Below are positions 9,331 to 20,229 of a DNA stretch of 64,000 nt, one piece after another. Origin of the DNA: Rhizomys pruinosus (taxonomy: Eukaryota; Chordata; Mammalia; Rodentia; Spalacidae); the NCBI GenBank assembly GCA_009823505.1, contig VZQC01007119.1:5700-69699 (forward strand), given 5' to 3'. The position numbers and the translations under genes were made by a program. The notes beneath the pieces were generated by a model. The model searched no databases. It saw only the letters and a list, made by a program, of their open reading frames with translations, and was not told the DNA's origin. Positions within the stretch are counted from its first letter, which is position 1, and each line of letters begins with the position of its first letter.

Positions 9331-9478
9331 GAGCCAGGTGTGGTGGTGCCTGCCTTTCATTCCCAGCACTGGAGAATTAGGCAGGCTGATCTCTGTGAGT
9401 TACAGATCATTTGGGTCTACATAGCAAGTTCTAGACCAGCTAGATCTTATCTAAAAAAAGAGAAAAGGAAAAAAAAAG
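9331..9478 (+). repeat. B1 SINE
   Basis: This is a diverged sense B1 running 'gagccaggtgtggtggtgcc' to 'gatcttatctaaaaaaag'. The stretch 9480-9717 after it shows no recognisable repeat. Confidence 0.8.
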
Positions 9479-9717
9479 GATTCTCCCAATTCTCCTAGTT
9501 ATAGTTCAAAAGGATTTGTGATTAAAAGGTACTGTACTTGCTGTTTGTTGATTAAACTGACTTTAGGAGCTTTCATACTGATTTCAAAAAGGTTTTACCT
9601 TTATGTGGAAACTCAACATTCTGGTTAAAAACAAACCCATCTTCAAAACTGTGAGTCATAATTTTCTACAGAAATTGAAAGTTATTTTGATGAAAGTTCA
9701 TTTTAATTTTTATTTAA

Positions 9718-9947
9718 AATTTTTTTTTATTAATTTTATTTATTTCTGTATGTGTATGAATGTACTGTCTGCGTATGTAAGTTTGTGCACCATCCTGTGT
9801 CGTGACAGTGCGGCGGAGGTCAGAAGAGGGTGTCGGATTCCCCTGGGAACTGGAGTTTCCCTGGAATTGGAGTTTTCAGACGGTTCTCAGTGCCATGTGG
9901 GTGCTGGGGATTGAACCCGGGTCTCTCTGTAAGAGTGGTTGGCGCTC
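9718..9947 (-). repeat. B2 SINE (17-bp duplication type), left part, split by LINE-1
   Basis: This antisense B2 is cut at 'aagagtggttggcgctc' (9931-9947). The same 17 bases recur at 11423-11439, where the B2 head resumes and ends at 11466. Confidence 0.92.
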
Positions 9948-11422
9948 AAAAACAGACCTGTTGCCAATGGAAAACCGAAGATCCAAACCTGAGCCATACA
10001 ATTTCAGCCATCTCATATTTTGACAAAGGGGGCCAAGAAACCACAATGGAGAAAAGACAGCATTTCAGCAAGTGGTGTTGGCAAAACTGGATCACCATTG
10101 TAGAAGAATGAAATTAAACCCCTACCCTCACCCTGTACAAGTCAACTCCAGATGGATTAAAGACCTCAACGTGAAAACCCCAAACTCTGAAGGTGATAGA
10201 AGAAAAAGTTGGCAGCAGACTACAAGACATAGGCGTAGGAAAAACTTCCTAAATCAAGGACAGCAGCTGACAAACAAGAATTAAGGTCGACAATTGACAA
10301 ATGGGAACCTCATCAAGCTACAAAGCTTCTGTACATCAAAAGAAACAATCAAGGAAGTGAAGAGAAATCCCACAGAATGGGGAGGAAACCCTTCACTGCA
10401 GATACATCTGACAAAGCATTGATTTCCAGAATATAATAAACTACTCAAAAAAACAAAAAAAGAAAACAAAATAGGATGGAGCAAAGAACTGAACAGAGAC
10501 TTCCAAGGGAGGAATTAGAGATGTCTGAGAAACACCTCAAGAACTGCTCAACATCACTAATCATTAAGGAAATGCAAATGAAAACCAGCTTTAAGATATC
10601 ATCTTACTCCAATAAGACTGGCTAGGATCAAGAAAACAAATGATACCAAGTGCTGGAGAGGTTGTGGGGAAAGGGGAACACTCACACTGCTGGTGGGAAT
10701 GTAAACTGTACAGCCACTATGGAAAGCAGTGTGGAAACCCTTGGAAGACTTGGAATGAACTTGCCACCCGACCCAGCCATACACTCCTGGGCATGTACCC
10801 TCAAGACTTACGCCACCACAGAGATACATGCACGGCCATGTTTATTGCAGCTCTCTTCACAATAGCAAGAGCTGGAACCAACCTAAATGCCCTCAACTGA
10901 CGAGTGGATAGAGAAATGTGGTACATCTACACAATGGAATTCTATGCAGCAGTAAAAAGACGACTCAGAGACTTTTGCAGGAAAATGGCTGGAGCTAGAG
11001 GACATCATGCTGAGTGAAGTAAACAGTCCCAAAAAACAAACGATGCATGGTTCATCATCTGTGGATGCTAGTGCCAATTACCCAGTTGTAAGTATTTCTT
11101 GTGTAGGGCCCCCTGAGCTTTTGTACAAAGCAGTTGGGCATAATGCATTTTGGAAACAACAACACACAACAGAAAAATACTGCATCAAAGAACTGACTGA
11201 AACAGTGAATTCTGCTCAAAAACAGTCAATCCAACTTCCCCATGGAAAATATTGGAGAAAGACTAAGAGATAGAAAGCATGTTTGGCAGAATGCACGAGC
11301 TCTGGTGGGGTGGGGGAATGAGCGGGAACATGGGTCTAGATTTGTTAAAAAATAAATAAAATAAATTTAAAATGAAAAATAAAAAAAAAAAATATTTTTA
11401 TGAAAAAAAAATAAAAAAAAAA
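9948..11422 (+). mobile_element. 5'-truncated LINE-1 (3' part of ORF2, 3' UTR, A tail)
   Basis: The sequence matches the 3' third of rodent LINE-1 ORF2. It includes the segment 'ctgctggtgggaatgtaaac' and encodes LLGMYPQD and TAMFIAALFTIA, both well-conserved LINE-1 C-terminal stretches. A 3' UTR and an A-rich tail follow. A perfect 17-bp target-site duplication (9931-9947, 11423-11439) bounds it. ORF2 is broken by frameshifts and stops and lacks the endonuclease and reverse transcriptase, so it cannot move on its own. Confidence 0.92.
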
Positions 11423-11466
11423 AAGAGTGGTTGGCGCTCTTAACTGCTAGGCCATCTCTCCAGCCC
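11423..11466 (-). repeat. B2 SINE head, right part of the split element
   Basis: The B2 resumes after the LINE-1 with 'ttaactgctaggccatctct' and ends 'ccagccc'. It completes the element that begins at 9718. Confidence 0.92.
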
Positions 11467-11568
11467 GATGAATTGCATTTATCACTAGATAGAAAAGCTT
11501 TCTAACATGTAGCTACACCCTGAACCCTCCTTATAGTAATGTATCCATTAAAAATACATAATGCATGG

Positions 11569-12053
11569 GCCAGGCGTGGTGGCGGCACGCCTTTAATCCT
11601 AGCACTTGGGAGCAGAGGCGATGGTCCTTTGTGGTTGTTCAAGGCCAGCCTGGTCTACAGAGTGAGTTCAGGACAGCTGGGGGCTACAGGGAGACCCTGC
11701 TCAAAAAGACCAAAAAAAAAAATATAATGCGGCCGGCATGGTGGTACACGCCTTTAATCCTAGCATTGGGAGGGCAGAGGCAGGCGGATCTTTGTGAGTT
11801 CAAGGCCAGCCTGGTCTACAGAGTTTCCAGGATAGCTGGGGCTAAACAGAGAGACCCTGTCTCGAAAAAGACTAAAAAAAAAAAAAAAAAAAAAAATACA
11901 CAATGCTTGGGGATGATGGCACACGCCTTTAATCCCAGCAGGCAGAGCTCCATGAGTTCAAGACCAGCCTGGTCTACCCAGTGAATTCTAGGGCAGCTGG
12001 AGCTACAGGGAGACCATGTTGCAAAAAGACATTAAATAAATAAATAAATAAAT
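11569..12053 (+). repeat. Three tandemly inserted B1 SINEs
   Basis: Sense B1 copies lie at about 11569-11722, 11730-11896 and 11903-12053. Each has its own 'ggtgg...cgcctttaatcc' start and an A-rich tail. The short spacers 'ataatgc', 'atacacaatgc' and the upstream 'atacataatgc' look like repeats of one target site, so the copies entered the same place one after another. Confidence 0.88.
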
Positions 12054-12172
12054 AGTGCTAAATCTGAGTAAAGGCTGAATAAACTTCATAGGTCTGAGCC
12101 ACTCAGACTTACATGATGAGAGCCTGTCTCAAAATTTTTTTTCAAAAAATTATTTAAAATATTTTTGGCATT

Positions 12173-12318
12173 AGCCGGTCGTGGTGGACACGCCCTTATC
12201 CTAGCACTTGGAGAGGCAGAGCAGGTGGATCTCTTGTGAGTTCAAGGCCAGCCTGGTCTACCGAGTGAATTCCAGGACAGCTGGGGGCTCCCTGTCTCAT
12301 TAAAAAAAAAAAAAAAAT
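12173..12318 (+). repeat. B1 SINE
   Basis: This sense B1 runs 'agccggtcgtggtggacacg' to 'ggggctccctgtctcattaa' and has an A tail. Confidence 0.88.
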
Positions 12319-12499
12319 TTTTTTTTTTTGTAGTATTAATGAAATTTTGGAGAAAAGAAAAGGTGGAAGAGTTAATGTTCTAGAACAGTACTGCATACTT
12401 TACATATTCTTCCTCATCCATGTATCCTCGGCTAGCCTGGAATGTGTAAGCTTCCTGCCTCTTCTAAGTTCTGGAACTAATTCTTTATATCCTTTTTTG

Positions 12500-12770
12500 T
12501 TGTTTGTTCTTTTGAGACAGGGCCTCCTTGTAGCCACCATGCCTAGCCCCATATACTTGTTTTTACAATGTGGACAATGGATATAGAATTCAGAAAATGT
12601 CACTTAACATTATACCTTTTTTTGATGTTTTTAGACAGGGTCTCCTTGTAGCCCCAGCTGGCCCTGGAACTCCCTCCTGTAGACCAGGCTGGCCTTGAAC
12701 TCACAGAGATCACCCTCCCCTCTGCTTCCACAGTGCTAGGATTAAAGGTGTGCACCACCACGCCCAGCAA
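12500..12770 (-). repeat. Deleted B1 and full B1 SINE
   Basis: At 12500-12550 only the two ends of an antisense B1 remain: 'gagacagggcctccttgtag' is joined to 'ccaccatgcctagcccc'. A complete antisense B1 follows at 12617-12770. Confidence 0.8.
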
Positions 12771-12780
12771 CATTATATCT

Positions 12781-12900
12781 TTTTTTTTTTTTTTTGGTCT
12801 TTTCAAGACAGGGTCTCTCTGTAGCCCCACTTAGGAAGCAGAGGCAGGAGGATCTCTGTGAGTTTGAGGCCAGTCAGGACTACACAGTGAGATCCAGTTT
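12781..12900. repeat. Inverted B1-B1 chimera
   Basis: An antisense B1 3' end (poly-T, then 'gacagggtctctctgtagcc', 12781-12830) is fused to a sense B1 middle ('ggaagcagaggcaggaggat' to about 12900). The sense part lacks its usual 5' start and the antisense part its head. Confidence 0.7.
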
Positions 12901-13008
12901 TTAAGAGAGAAACACATTTTGGTGGGCTTCGAGATAAACTTATGGAGAGCGTACCTTTTACTGTTGATGCCTTCAGAGTAATCAAACCTAGGTAAGAAAG
13001 ATAAAACT

Positions 13009-13150
13009 TTCAGGTGTGGTACTGCATGCCTTTAATCCTAGGAGTCAAGAGGCAGAGGCAGGCAGATCTCTGTGAGTTCAAGGCCAGCCTGGTCTACATA
13101 GAGAGTTACAGGGAGACCCTGTCTCAAAAAGACCAGAAAAAAAAATAAAT
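13009..13150 (+). repeat. B1 SINE
   Basis: This sense B1 contains 'actgcatgcctttaatccta' and ends with 'gaccctgtctcaaaaagacc' and an A tail. Confidence 0.9.
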
Positions 13151-13164
13151 AAAAAAGGTAAAAC

Positions 13165-13345
13165 TGTGGCCAGCTAGGTGGCTCAGCAGGTTAAGGCACC
13201 AGCTGCCAAGCCTGCTGACCTGAGTTTAATCCCCAGGATGGTGAAGGAAAGAACTGACTTCTGCAAGTTGTCCTCTGACCCTCACAAGCAAGCAGCACAG
13301 CTGGCACATGCCTATACACACACACACACACACACACACACCAAA
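13165..13345 (+). repeat. tRNA-derived SINE (B3 type) with (CA)n tail
   Basis: The head 'ggtggctcagcaggttaagg' and the body 'gcaagttgtcctctgaccct' are typical of the B3-type group. The 3' end is a (CA)14 microsatellite at about 13314-13341. Confidence 0.8.
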
Positions 13346-13375
13346 TTAATGTTTTTAAAAAAGGGTAAGGAGGGG

Positions 13376-13597
13376 CTGGAGGGATGGCTCAGTGGTTAAG
13401 AGCACCGACTGCTCTTGCAGAGGACCTGGGTTCGATTCCTAGCACCCACATGGCGAATAAGAACTGTCTTTAACTCCAGATCCAGGGGAATTCGAGCCCC
13501 TCTTCTGACTCCGCAGCATTTCATGACACGGGTGCACCAACCTACATGCAGACAGTACACTCATACACATAAAATAATAAATAAAATAAAATAAGGG
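13376..13597 (+). repeat. B2 SINE (no internal duplication)
   Basis: This sense B2 has A box 'tggctcagtggttaag' and the single segment 'taactccagatccagggg'. Confidence 0.9.
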
Positions 13598-13927
13598 TAA
13601 GGAAACTAGTCCTGCTACTTGTTACAGTTACATCACATTTTACAGTATTTGTATCCATATTAATTACCCAGTGTAAGTACTAACCAGGCCCCACCCTGCT
13701 CAATTTCCAAGATCAAAAGTCATTAACTTATCAAAACATGAACAGGTAATATACTACGGGATCTGTTCTAGGATAGCAGTTTTTACATTATTTTAAACAT
13801 TGCCAGTATTCCATTAACAACTTTGGGCTTCTTTTCCAGCTATAATGGGCAGGATTTACATATAAAACTAATAAATCACAGGGGGAAAATGAAAAGTCCA
13901 TAAACTGCAGTAGGTAAAAATAAAGTC
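13598..13927 (+). other. Intron 1 unique sequence
   Basis: I see no repeat or conserved coding sequence here. Confidence 0.5.
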
Positions 13928-14312
13928 AGACGCACAGTGACACACACCTGTAATCTCAGCACTTGTTTAAGGTCATCTAAGGCTACATAGTGAGCTGCAG
14001 GCCAGTCAGTGCTACATAGTGAGGTCGTGTCTCAAAAACCAAAACTAAAAAGAAAGCAAGGATAAAGGTAGAATAGACTACTGGTGAATATTTTCATAGA
14101 CCTAATACTTCTTTAAAATTGGTGAGTAAATAGGTATTATAGAATTAGAAACTTTGGGCCAGGCAGGGTGGCGCACGCCTTTAATCCCAGCACTCAGGAG
14201 GCAGAGGCAGGTTGACTTCTGTGAGTTCTAGGCCAGCCTGGGCTACAGAGCAAGTTCCAGGCCAGCTGGGGCTACAGGAAGACCCTGTCTCAAAAAGACC
14301 AAAAAAAGAAAC
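13928..14312 (+). repeat. Old B1 remnant and young B1 SINE
   Basis: A diverged sense B1 lies at about 13928-14058 ('cacacctgtaatctcagcac'). A young full-length sense B1 lies at about 14158-14312. Confidence 0.8.
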
Positions 14313-14359
14313 GTTGGTTTGTGTAGTTTTTGGCTTTGTGACCTATTTCCATTCCCAGT

Positions 14360-14551
14360 TTTTTTTTTTTTTTACGTGTGTAAGTGCACCCATGTTGTGC
14401 AGTGTCTGAACAGATCAGAAGGCAGTGTCAGATCCCCTGGAACTGAAGTTATAGACAGTTGTTGGATGCCATGTGGGTACTGGGAATCAAATGTGGGTCC
14501 TCTGCAAGAACAGTCAGTGCTCTTAACCGATGAACCATCTCTCTAGTCTCC
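14360..14551 (-). repeat. B2 SINE (no internal duplication)
   Basis: This antisense B2-type copy has 'cctggaactgaagttataga' and a diverged head. Confidence 0.85.
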
Positions 14552-14695
14552 TCCAGTCCTGATTTTTGTGTAACATATTTCTCTTGGGTTAATACTACTT
14601 CCATTTCATAACTCTGTCAGGAAAAGTGGTCATAATCTAAATATTAATGGAAACTTGTGAAATTTAGGAATTATTTGAAAAGCTAATGATGTTTG

Positions 14696-14935
14696 GGCTG
14701 GATAGATGGCCTAGCAGTTAAGAGTGCTTACTTCTTTTACAGAGGACCCGGGTTCGATCCCCAGCACCCACAGGGTGGCTGAGAACCGTCTGAAACTCCA
14801 ATTCCAGGAGAACTCCAGTTCCAGGGGAATCCGACACCCTCTTCTGACCTCCACGACATTGCACAACACGGGCGCACAGACCTACATGCAGACAGTGCAT
14901 TCATACACATACAGAAATAAATAAAAAATAAAAAA
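14696..14935 (+). repeat. B2 SINE, 17-bp duplication subfamily
   Basis: This sense copy has 'gatggcctagcagttaagag' and both duplication arms, 'aactccaattccaggag' and 'aactccagttccagggg'. Confidence 0.92.
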
Positions 14936-15242
14936 AAGTTAAAAAATAAAGACTTTAAAAAAAATAAAAAATAAAAATAAAAAAAGTAAGAGAGAGTTAA
15001 TGTGAGAATACAGAAGGAGATGCAGAGACTTCCAGAAGAGGTGATTTTCTATGTAAACCTGGAGGAGAGAACATGTGCAGTGGAGCAAGAGAAAGACACT
15101 TATTAAGTGGGTCTAGGGAGCAGTTGGGAACTCCAAAGGAGTAAAGCATTGCTAGTGAGCGATGGAGTAAGTGAGGCTGAAGGATCGTGTAAACCAGTGT
15201 AGGAAATCTTGGCTTTATTGAGATAGTAGTAGGAAGATCTGG

Positions 15243-15496
15243 CCCCTTCCTTCCTTCCTTCCTTCCTTCCTTCCTTCCTTCCTTCCTTCCTTCCTTCCTT
15301 CCTTCCTTTCTTTCTTCTTTCTTCTTTCTTCTTTCTTCTTTCTTCTTTCTTCTTTCTTTCTTCTTTCTTCTTTCTTCTTCTTTTCTTCTTCTTTCTCCTT
15401 TCTCCTTCTTTCTCCTTCTTCTTCCTTCTTCCTTCTTTCTTTCTTCTTCTTTCTTCTTCTTTCTCCTCCTTCTTCCTTCTTCTTCCTTCTTTCTTC
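15243..15496 (+). repeat. Long pyrimidine tract (CCTT)n and (TTC)-rich
   Basis: About 250 bases are almost purely C and T on the + strand. They start as regular ccttcctt and change to ttctttcttc and cctccttctt variants. Mirror-symmetric pyrimidine tracts of this size can form intramolecular triplexes in vitro. Confidence 0.92.
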
Positions 15497-15770
15497 TTTG
15501 ACAGGGTTTCCCTTTAGTCCCAGCTGGCCTGGAACTCACTATGTAGAACAGGCTGGCCACGCCCAGCCTAGCTGGGAATTGAACCCGGGTCCTCTGCAAG
15601 AGCTCTAACCACTGAGCCATCTCTTAGAAGAGCTTCACTGGGCGTGGGGGCGCCGGCCTTTAATCTGGGCTCTTGGGAGGCAGAGGCAGGTGGGTCTCTG
15701 AGTTCAAGGGCAGCCTGATCTACAGTGAATTCCAGGCCAGTTGGGGCTCCAGGGAGACCCTGTGTTGAAA
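15497..15770. repeat. B1 and B2 fragments and a B1 SINE
   Basis: An antisense B1 with an internal deletion (15497-15570) abuts an antisense B2 head (about 15571-15625). A sense B1 follows (about 15640-15768) with a short duplication, aagagcttc, on both sides. Bases 15771-16127 show no recognised repeat. Confidence 0.8.
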
Positions 15771-16127
15771 AGAGCTTCTTGGGTATAGTGGGAGAAGAGC
15801 TAAGCACAAGGAACCTGTTGGATTAGCCAAGAAAGACGATTTTGATGTCCTGAAGTAAGTGAGAGAAAAATGGACTTTAGAAGAAATAGAAAGAAATCCG
15901 AAGAGTCAGCATGAAGCTTAGGATTTTAAATTTGACATCTATATATGTAACAGTGCTGTTTATCAAAGTATGGGATATCTGTGAAGGTTTGAGAAGAGGA
16001 TTAATTCAGTTAGGGCCTGCCAGTTGGTGTTCCAAATGTGCTGTTTAGTAAGTGAATATTTGGGTTTGTAAAGACAGATCTGTCATATTGGTAGCTAAGC
16101 TTAAAAAAATAATTTTTCAATATTTTA

Positions 16128-16390
16128 AGCTGGTCGTGGTAGTGCACTTCTTTAATCCTAGCACTTGGGAGGCAGAGGCAGCCAGATCTCTAGTGAGTTC
16201 AAGTCCAGTCTGGTCTACAGAGCGAATTCCAGGCTAGCTGGGGCCACAGGGAGACCCCTGTCTCGAAAAGACAAAAAAAAAAAAATAGGTTATGGTGATA
16301 CATACCTATAATCCTATAATCCCAGCACTCACTGGGCTGAGACAGGGGGATTAAGAGTTCAAGGCTGGCCTGAGCTACATAGTGAGACCT
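16128..16390 (+). repeat. B1 SINE and old B1 remnant
   Basis: A full sense B1 lies at 16128-16283. A diverged sense copy ('cctataatcccagcactcac') at 16288-16390 runs straight into a (CCTT)n tract. Confidence 0.85.
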
Positions 16391-16456
16391 CTTTCCTTCC
16401 TTCCTTCCTTCCTTCCTTCCTTCCTTCCTTCCTTCCTTCCTTCCTTCCTTCCTTCC
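16390..16456 (+). repeat. (CCTT)n microsatellite
   Basis: About 16 near-perfect cctt units lie between two B1 copies of opposite orientation. Confidence 0.95.
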
Positions 16457-16461
16457 GTCCA

Positions 16462-16600
16462 TCTGTCTTTTCAAGTCAGGGTCCCCCTGTGGCCCCAGCT
16501 GTTCTGGAACTCACTCTTAGACCAGACTGGCCTTGAACTCACAGAAATCTGCCTGCCCCTGCCTCCCGAGTGCTGGGATTACAGGTGTGTGCCACCACTG
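16462..16600 (-). repeat. B1 SINE
   Basis: This antisense B1 contains 'agtcagggtccccctgtggc' and 'gggattacaggtgtgtgcca'. Confidence 0.88.
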
Positions 16601-16746
16601 AAGCATGTTGTGGGCCACTTGTTTTGAGACAGGGTCTTGGTATGTAGTTGTTGAGGGTCTGGGGAGAAGGCTCTTTGGGTACACTGCTCTCTGCAAATAT
16701 GAGTACCTGAGTTCTATCTTCAACACTTACATAAAAATGGGACTAT

Positions 16747-16972
16747 GGGGCTGGAGAGATGGCCTAGCGGTTAAGGGCACCAACTGCTCTTACAGAGGAC
16801 CCGGGTTCGATCCCCAGCACCCACATGGCGGCTGAGAACCATCTGTAACTCCAATTCCAGGAGAACTCCAGTTCCAGGGGAATCCAATGCCCTCTTCTGA
16901 CCTCCGCGGCATTGCACGACACAGGTGCACAAACCTACATGCAGACAGTACATTCATACAAATTAAATAAAA

Positions 16973-17007
<35 letters not shown>

Positions 17008-17010
17008 AAT
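16747..17010 (+). repeat. B2 SINE, 17-bp duplication subfamily, (AAAT)n tail
   Basis: This sense copy has 'ggcctagcggttaag', both duplication arms, and an aaataaat tail at about 16964-17010. Confidence 0.93.
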
Positions 17011-17735
17011 AAAAGATGGGACTCTGTATCTGTTATTCTAGTGCTGGGAGTGGTAGAAACAGGCAGACTTTGTAGGAATGACTTAAAATATGGACATAAT
17101 CTGTAGTAAAGACTTTTCCCTAACCTCACAACCAAAAATCAACTATTTATAATGGAAATATGTTCACTGAGCTTTGTGTTCCTCTTGTGACCTGAGATAT
17201 GACCTTGGTTTTCAGAACCTGCCCCTCATCTCAAGGTAGTGTTTGAATTTATGTTAGGCACAGCTTACATACCAAAGCACCAAAAGCAAAGTGCTTTTCT
17301 CCAGAGAAATTGAGTGTGTGATCTTCTAGGCCTAGGGATCAAAGGTCAAGATAAAGGGTAGGTAGTGACTTCTACTTCCCCATTTCATGCAGGAGTTGCC
17401 TTTGAATAAAAGAATAAATGTAGCCCAGGCTTGGAACTTCTGAAGGGACAGGTGTTCAGAAGTTTGGATCTGTTCTTAGCTTTAAAATGAATGCTAAAAG
17501 AGTAAGGCTGGTTTTGGGCTGGTTTTGGGTTTTTGTTGTTGTTTTTTAATTTCAGCCATAACTCTAATGTGGCTTAGAAACATGAGACCCAATGACCAAT
17601 ATCAATGTACTAACTAAGTAGTTCAGATGTTGAGGGTTTGTAGTACGACTGTAGCAGTAGATATAGAAAAGGTTAGGTAGAAATGATAGTACTTATAAAA
17701 CTGTAGGATTTGGTTAATTGATGGTATATTCATAG
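17011..17735 (+). other. Intron 1 unique sequence
   Basis: No SINE, gene or RNA is recognised in this stretch. A possible diverged B1 trace lies near 17035-17070. Confidence 0.5.
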
Positions 17736-18240
17736 TTGAAGAATCTCAGAAAGGATCTCAAATTTACTGAGCTGCTCTTTAGTCTCCTTAGGCTTGATTA
17801 ATTTCCTGAATGACTCACAGGACTTAGAAATATTTTTTTCCAGTTTATTGGATACTACAAAGGCTACAAATGGGTCCATAGAGTGAGTTCTGGGAGAAGG
17901 GGCCTCCAACTTCCACGCCTTCTCTGGGCATGCCACCCTCCAAGAACCTCTGTCCTTTTTGGTTCTTATGGAGATTCATTTCATCTGTATGATTAGATAC
18001 TTGGCCATTGGCAGTCAACTTGGCCTTTAGTGTCTCTTCCCTTCCCTCAGGTGAGCAGCCCTCACCCTGCCGTGGGTCTCGAGCCATTTGTCAGCTCCAT
18101 TACCACTGCAAAAGACACTATTTTGAGGATTCTAAGGATTATTGAAATTATATGCTAGGAAATGGGCCTGAAGCCCAAATATATATTATATGCCAAATAT
18201 ATACATATTTCATACATTATACCATAAGAAAGACAGTTAT
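17736..18240. mobile_element. Ancient MaLR-type LTR fragment
   Basis: The segments 'ccagtttattggatactaca', 'cttatggagattcatttcat', 'ttggccattggcagtcaact' and 'caaatatatattatatgcc' resemble, in order, an old mammalian ERVL-MaLR LTR (MLT1/MST group) as I remember it. No coding region is present. The subfamily name needs a repeat-library search. Confidence 0.45.
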
Positions 18241-18307
18241 TTCTCCTGTACCCTTAAAAGATACTGTTTATCAATTTTTAAAAGTTTTAAATACATTTTC
18301 ATTTCCT

Positions 18308-18470
18308 TTTTTTTTTTTTTTTTTTTTTGTCTTTTGAGAACAGGGTCTCCCTATAGCTCCAGCTGTCCTGGAACTCGCTCTGTAGACCAGGCTGGCCTCA
18401 AACTCACAAAGATCCACCTGCCTCTGCCTCCTGAGTGCTAGGATTAAAGGCATGCGCCACCATGCCCCGC
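18308..18470 (-). repeat. B1 SINE
   Basis: This antisense B1 has a 20+ T head, 'cagggtctccctatagctcc', and a complete 3' end. Confidence 0.92.
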
Positions 18471-18499
18471 TTACATTTTCATTTCTTTTGTCGGTATAT

Positions 18500-18651
18500 A
18501 TGTATGTATCACAACAATGTGCATGGAGAGCGTCAGAGGACAGCTTTGGAGATTTGGTTCTCTCCTACCATGTGGGTCCTGGGGATTGAACTCTGGTTAT
18601 CAGGCTTGGTGACAAGCACCTTTACCCAAAGAACCATCTGGCTGGCCTTGT
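18500..18651 (-). repeat. Old tRNA-derived SINE (B3-like)
   Basis: The motifs 'tggttctctcctaccatgtg' and 'ccatctggctggcct' mark an old antisense B3-type copy. Confidence 0.6.
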
Positions 18652-18691
18652 TCTTCAGTTTTTTTATTATGTTAAAATACCTAACATAGGG

Positions 18692-18965
18692 GCAGGAGAG
18701 ATGGCCTAGCGGCTAAGAGCGGCCGACTGCTTCTTGAGAGGACCCAGAATCAATCCCCATGCACCACATGGCTGAGAAACCGTCTGTAACTTCCAATTCA
18801 GGAACTCCAGTTCCAGGGAATCCGACACTCTCTTCTGACCTCGAGGCATTGCACGACACGTGTGCACAGACCTGCATGCCAGACAGTACATTCTACAATA
18901 TTAGATATAGAAATAGATAGATAGATAGATAGATAGATAGAATAAGATAGTATAAATAAATAAAC
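18692..18965 (+). repeat. B2 SINE, duplication subfamily, degraded, (TAGA)n
   Basis: The copy shows 'gatggcctagcggctaagag' and partial duplication arms with single-base deletions. It ends in a tagatagata microsatellite at about 18905-18945. Scattered one-base deletions suggest either age or low local sequence quality. Confidence 0.8.
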
Positions 18966-19017
18966 TAACATAACTTAATCATCTTTGACCATTTTAAGTG
19001 TAAATTTCAATGGTGTT

Positions 19018-19164
19018 GCCGGGCGTGGTGGCGCACAACGCCTTGAATCCTAGCACTTGGGAGGCAGAGGCAGGGGCGGATCTTTGTGAGTTCAAGGACA
19101 GCTGGTCTACAAAGTGAGTTCCAGGACAGCTGGGGCTACAGGGAGACCCCTGGTCTCAAAAAGA

Positions 19165-19194
<30 letters not shown>
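19018..19194 (+). repeat. B1 SINE with long A tail
   Basis: This sense B1 has 'gccgggcgtggtggcgcaca' and about 30 A residues at its end. Confidence 0.92.
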
Positions 19195-19197
<3 letters not shown>

Positions 19198-19321
19198 CAA
19201 TTGTGTTAAATCTTGAATAATGTTCAACACACTGTTTTTTTTTCTTTCTGTTGTTCAATCTTCATAAGCTTTTGTCCTGAAAAACTGAAACGCAATTCTA
19301 GATAAACAAAAATTCCCAATT

Positions 19322-19912
19322 GTTTTTTCTTAATTATTTTGTATGTGTCACGTATGCATGTATGCATATATCTGTGTGAGGGTGTATACCCCCATGAGTG
19401 TGTGTCTGGAGGCCAGAGGTTGACATTGGGAGTCTCCCCTATTGCTCTCCTTATTTATTTATTTTTATTAATTTTATTTATTTCTGTATGTGTATGAATG
19501 TACTGTCTGCATGCAAGTCTGTGCACCCGTGTCGTGCAACGCCGCGGAGTTCAGAAGAGGGTCTTGGATTCCCCTGGAACTGGAGTTCTCCTGGAATTGG
19601 AGCTTCAGACGGTTCTCAGCCGCCATGTGGGTGCTGGGGATCGAACCCGGGTCCTCTGTAAGAGCGATCGGCGCTCTTAACCGCTAGGCCATCTCTCCAG
19701 CCCTGCTCTCCTTATTTTTTTGAGGCAAGGTCTCTTACTGAACCTGCAGTTTTGGCTGGCCAGTAAACCCCAGGATCTGCCTGTTTCTACCACTCCCAGC
19801 ACTAGAGTAACAGATGCAGAGTTCCATCTTTTATGTGAGTGTTGAAGATAGAACTCAGATACTTACGTTTGCAGAGAGCAGCGTACCCAATGAGCCATCT
19901 CCCCAGACCCTC
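19322..19912 (-). repeat. Old rodent repeat split by a B2 SINE
   Basis: The outer old repeat shows 'ggccagaggttgacattggg', 'gaggcaaggtctcttactga' and 'atgagccatctccccagacc'. It is interrupted by a B2 copy at about 19454-19703. The sequence tgctctccttattt appears on both sides of the insert, which marks the target-site duplication. Confidence 0.65.
19454..19703 (-). repeat. B2 SINE, 17-bp duplication subfamily
   Basis: This complete antisense copy has 'ctggagttctcctggaattg' and 'aaccgctaggccatctctcc'. It is inserted within the older repeat described above. Confidence 0.93.
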
Positions 19913-19997
19913 AACAACTCCCTGTTCTTCATTCTGCAACCGACAGGCTATGGCAACTACTGTTCTACATTTGACTTAGTCTCTATGATTTTCTTTT

Positions 19998-20180
19998 GAA
20001 ATTCATTTTTATTTTATGTGTATGCGTGAGTGCCTATATGTATGTATGTGTGCCATGTGTGTGCCTGGTACCCACAGAGGCCAGAAGAGAGCATTGGATC
20101 CCTGAAACTGGAGTTCCAGGTGGTTCTGAGCCTCCATGTGGTTTCTGGCAACTGAAGCCATTGAGCCATCTTTTCAGTCT
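19998..20180 (-). repeat. Old B3-like SINE
   Basis: This antisense copy has 'gaggccagaagagagcattg', 'ctgaaactggagttcc' and 'ttgagccatcttttcagtct'. Confidence 0.7.
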
Positions 20181-20229
20181 CTGATTCTGTGATTCTAACT
20201 GCTCAAAGTATCTCACCGAAGTAGAATTA

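Noticed and set aside
14997..15620. A 207-codon Lys/Glu/Arg-rich open frame on the - strand
   Set aside because: It is the translation of the pyrimidine tract's complement plus B1 and B2 fragments.
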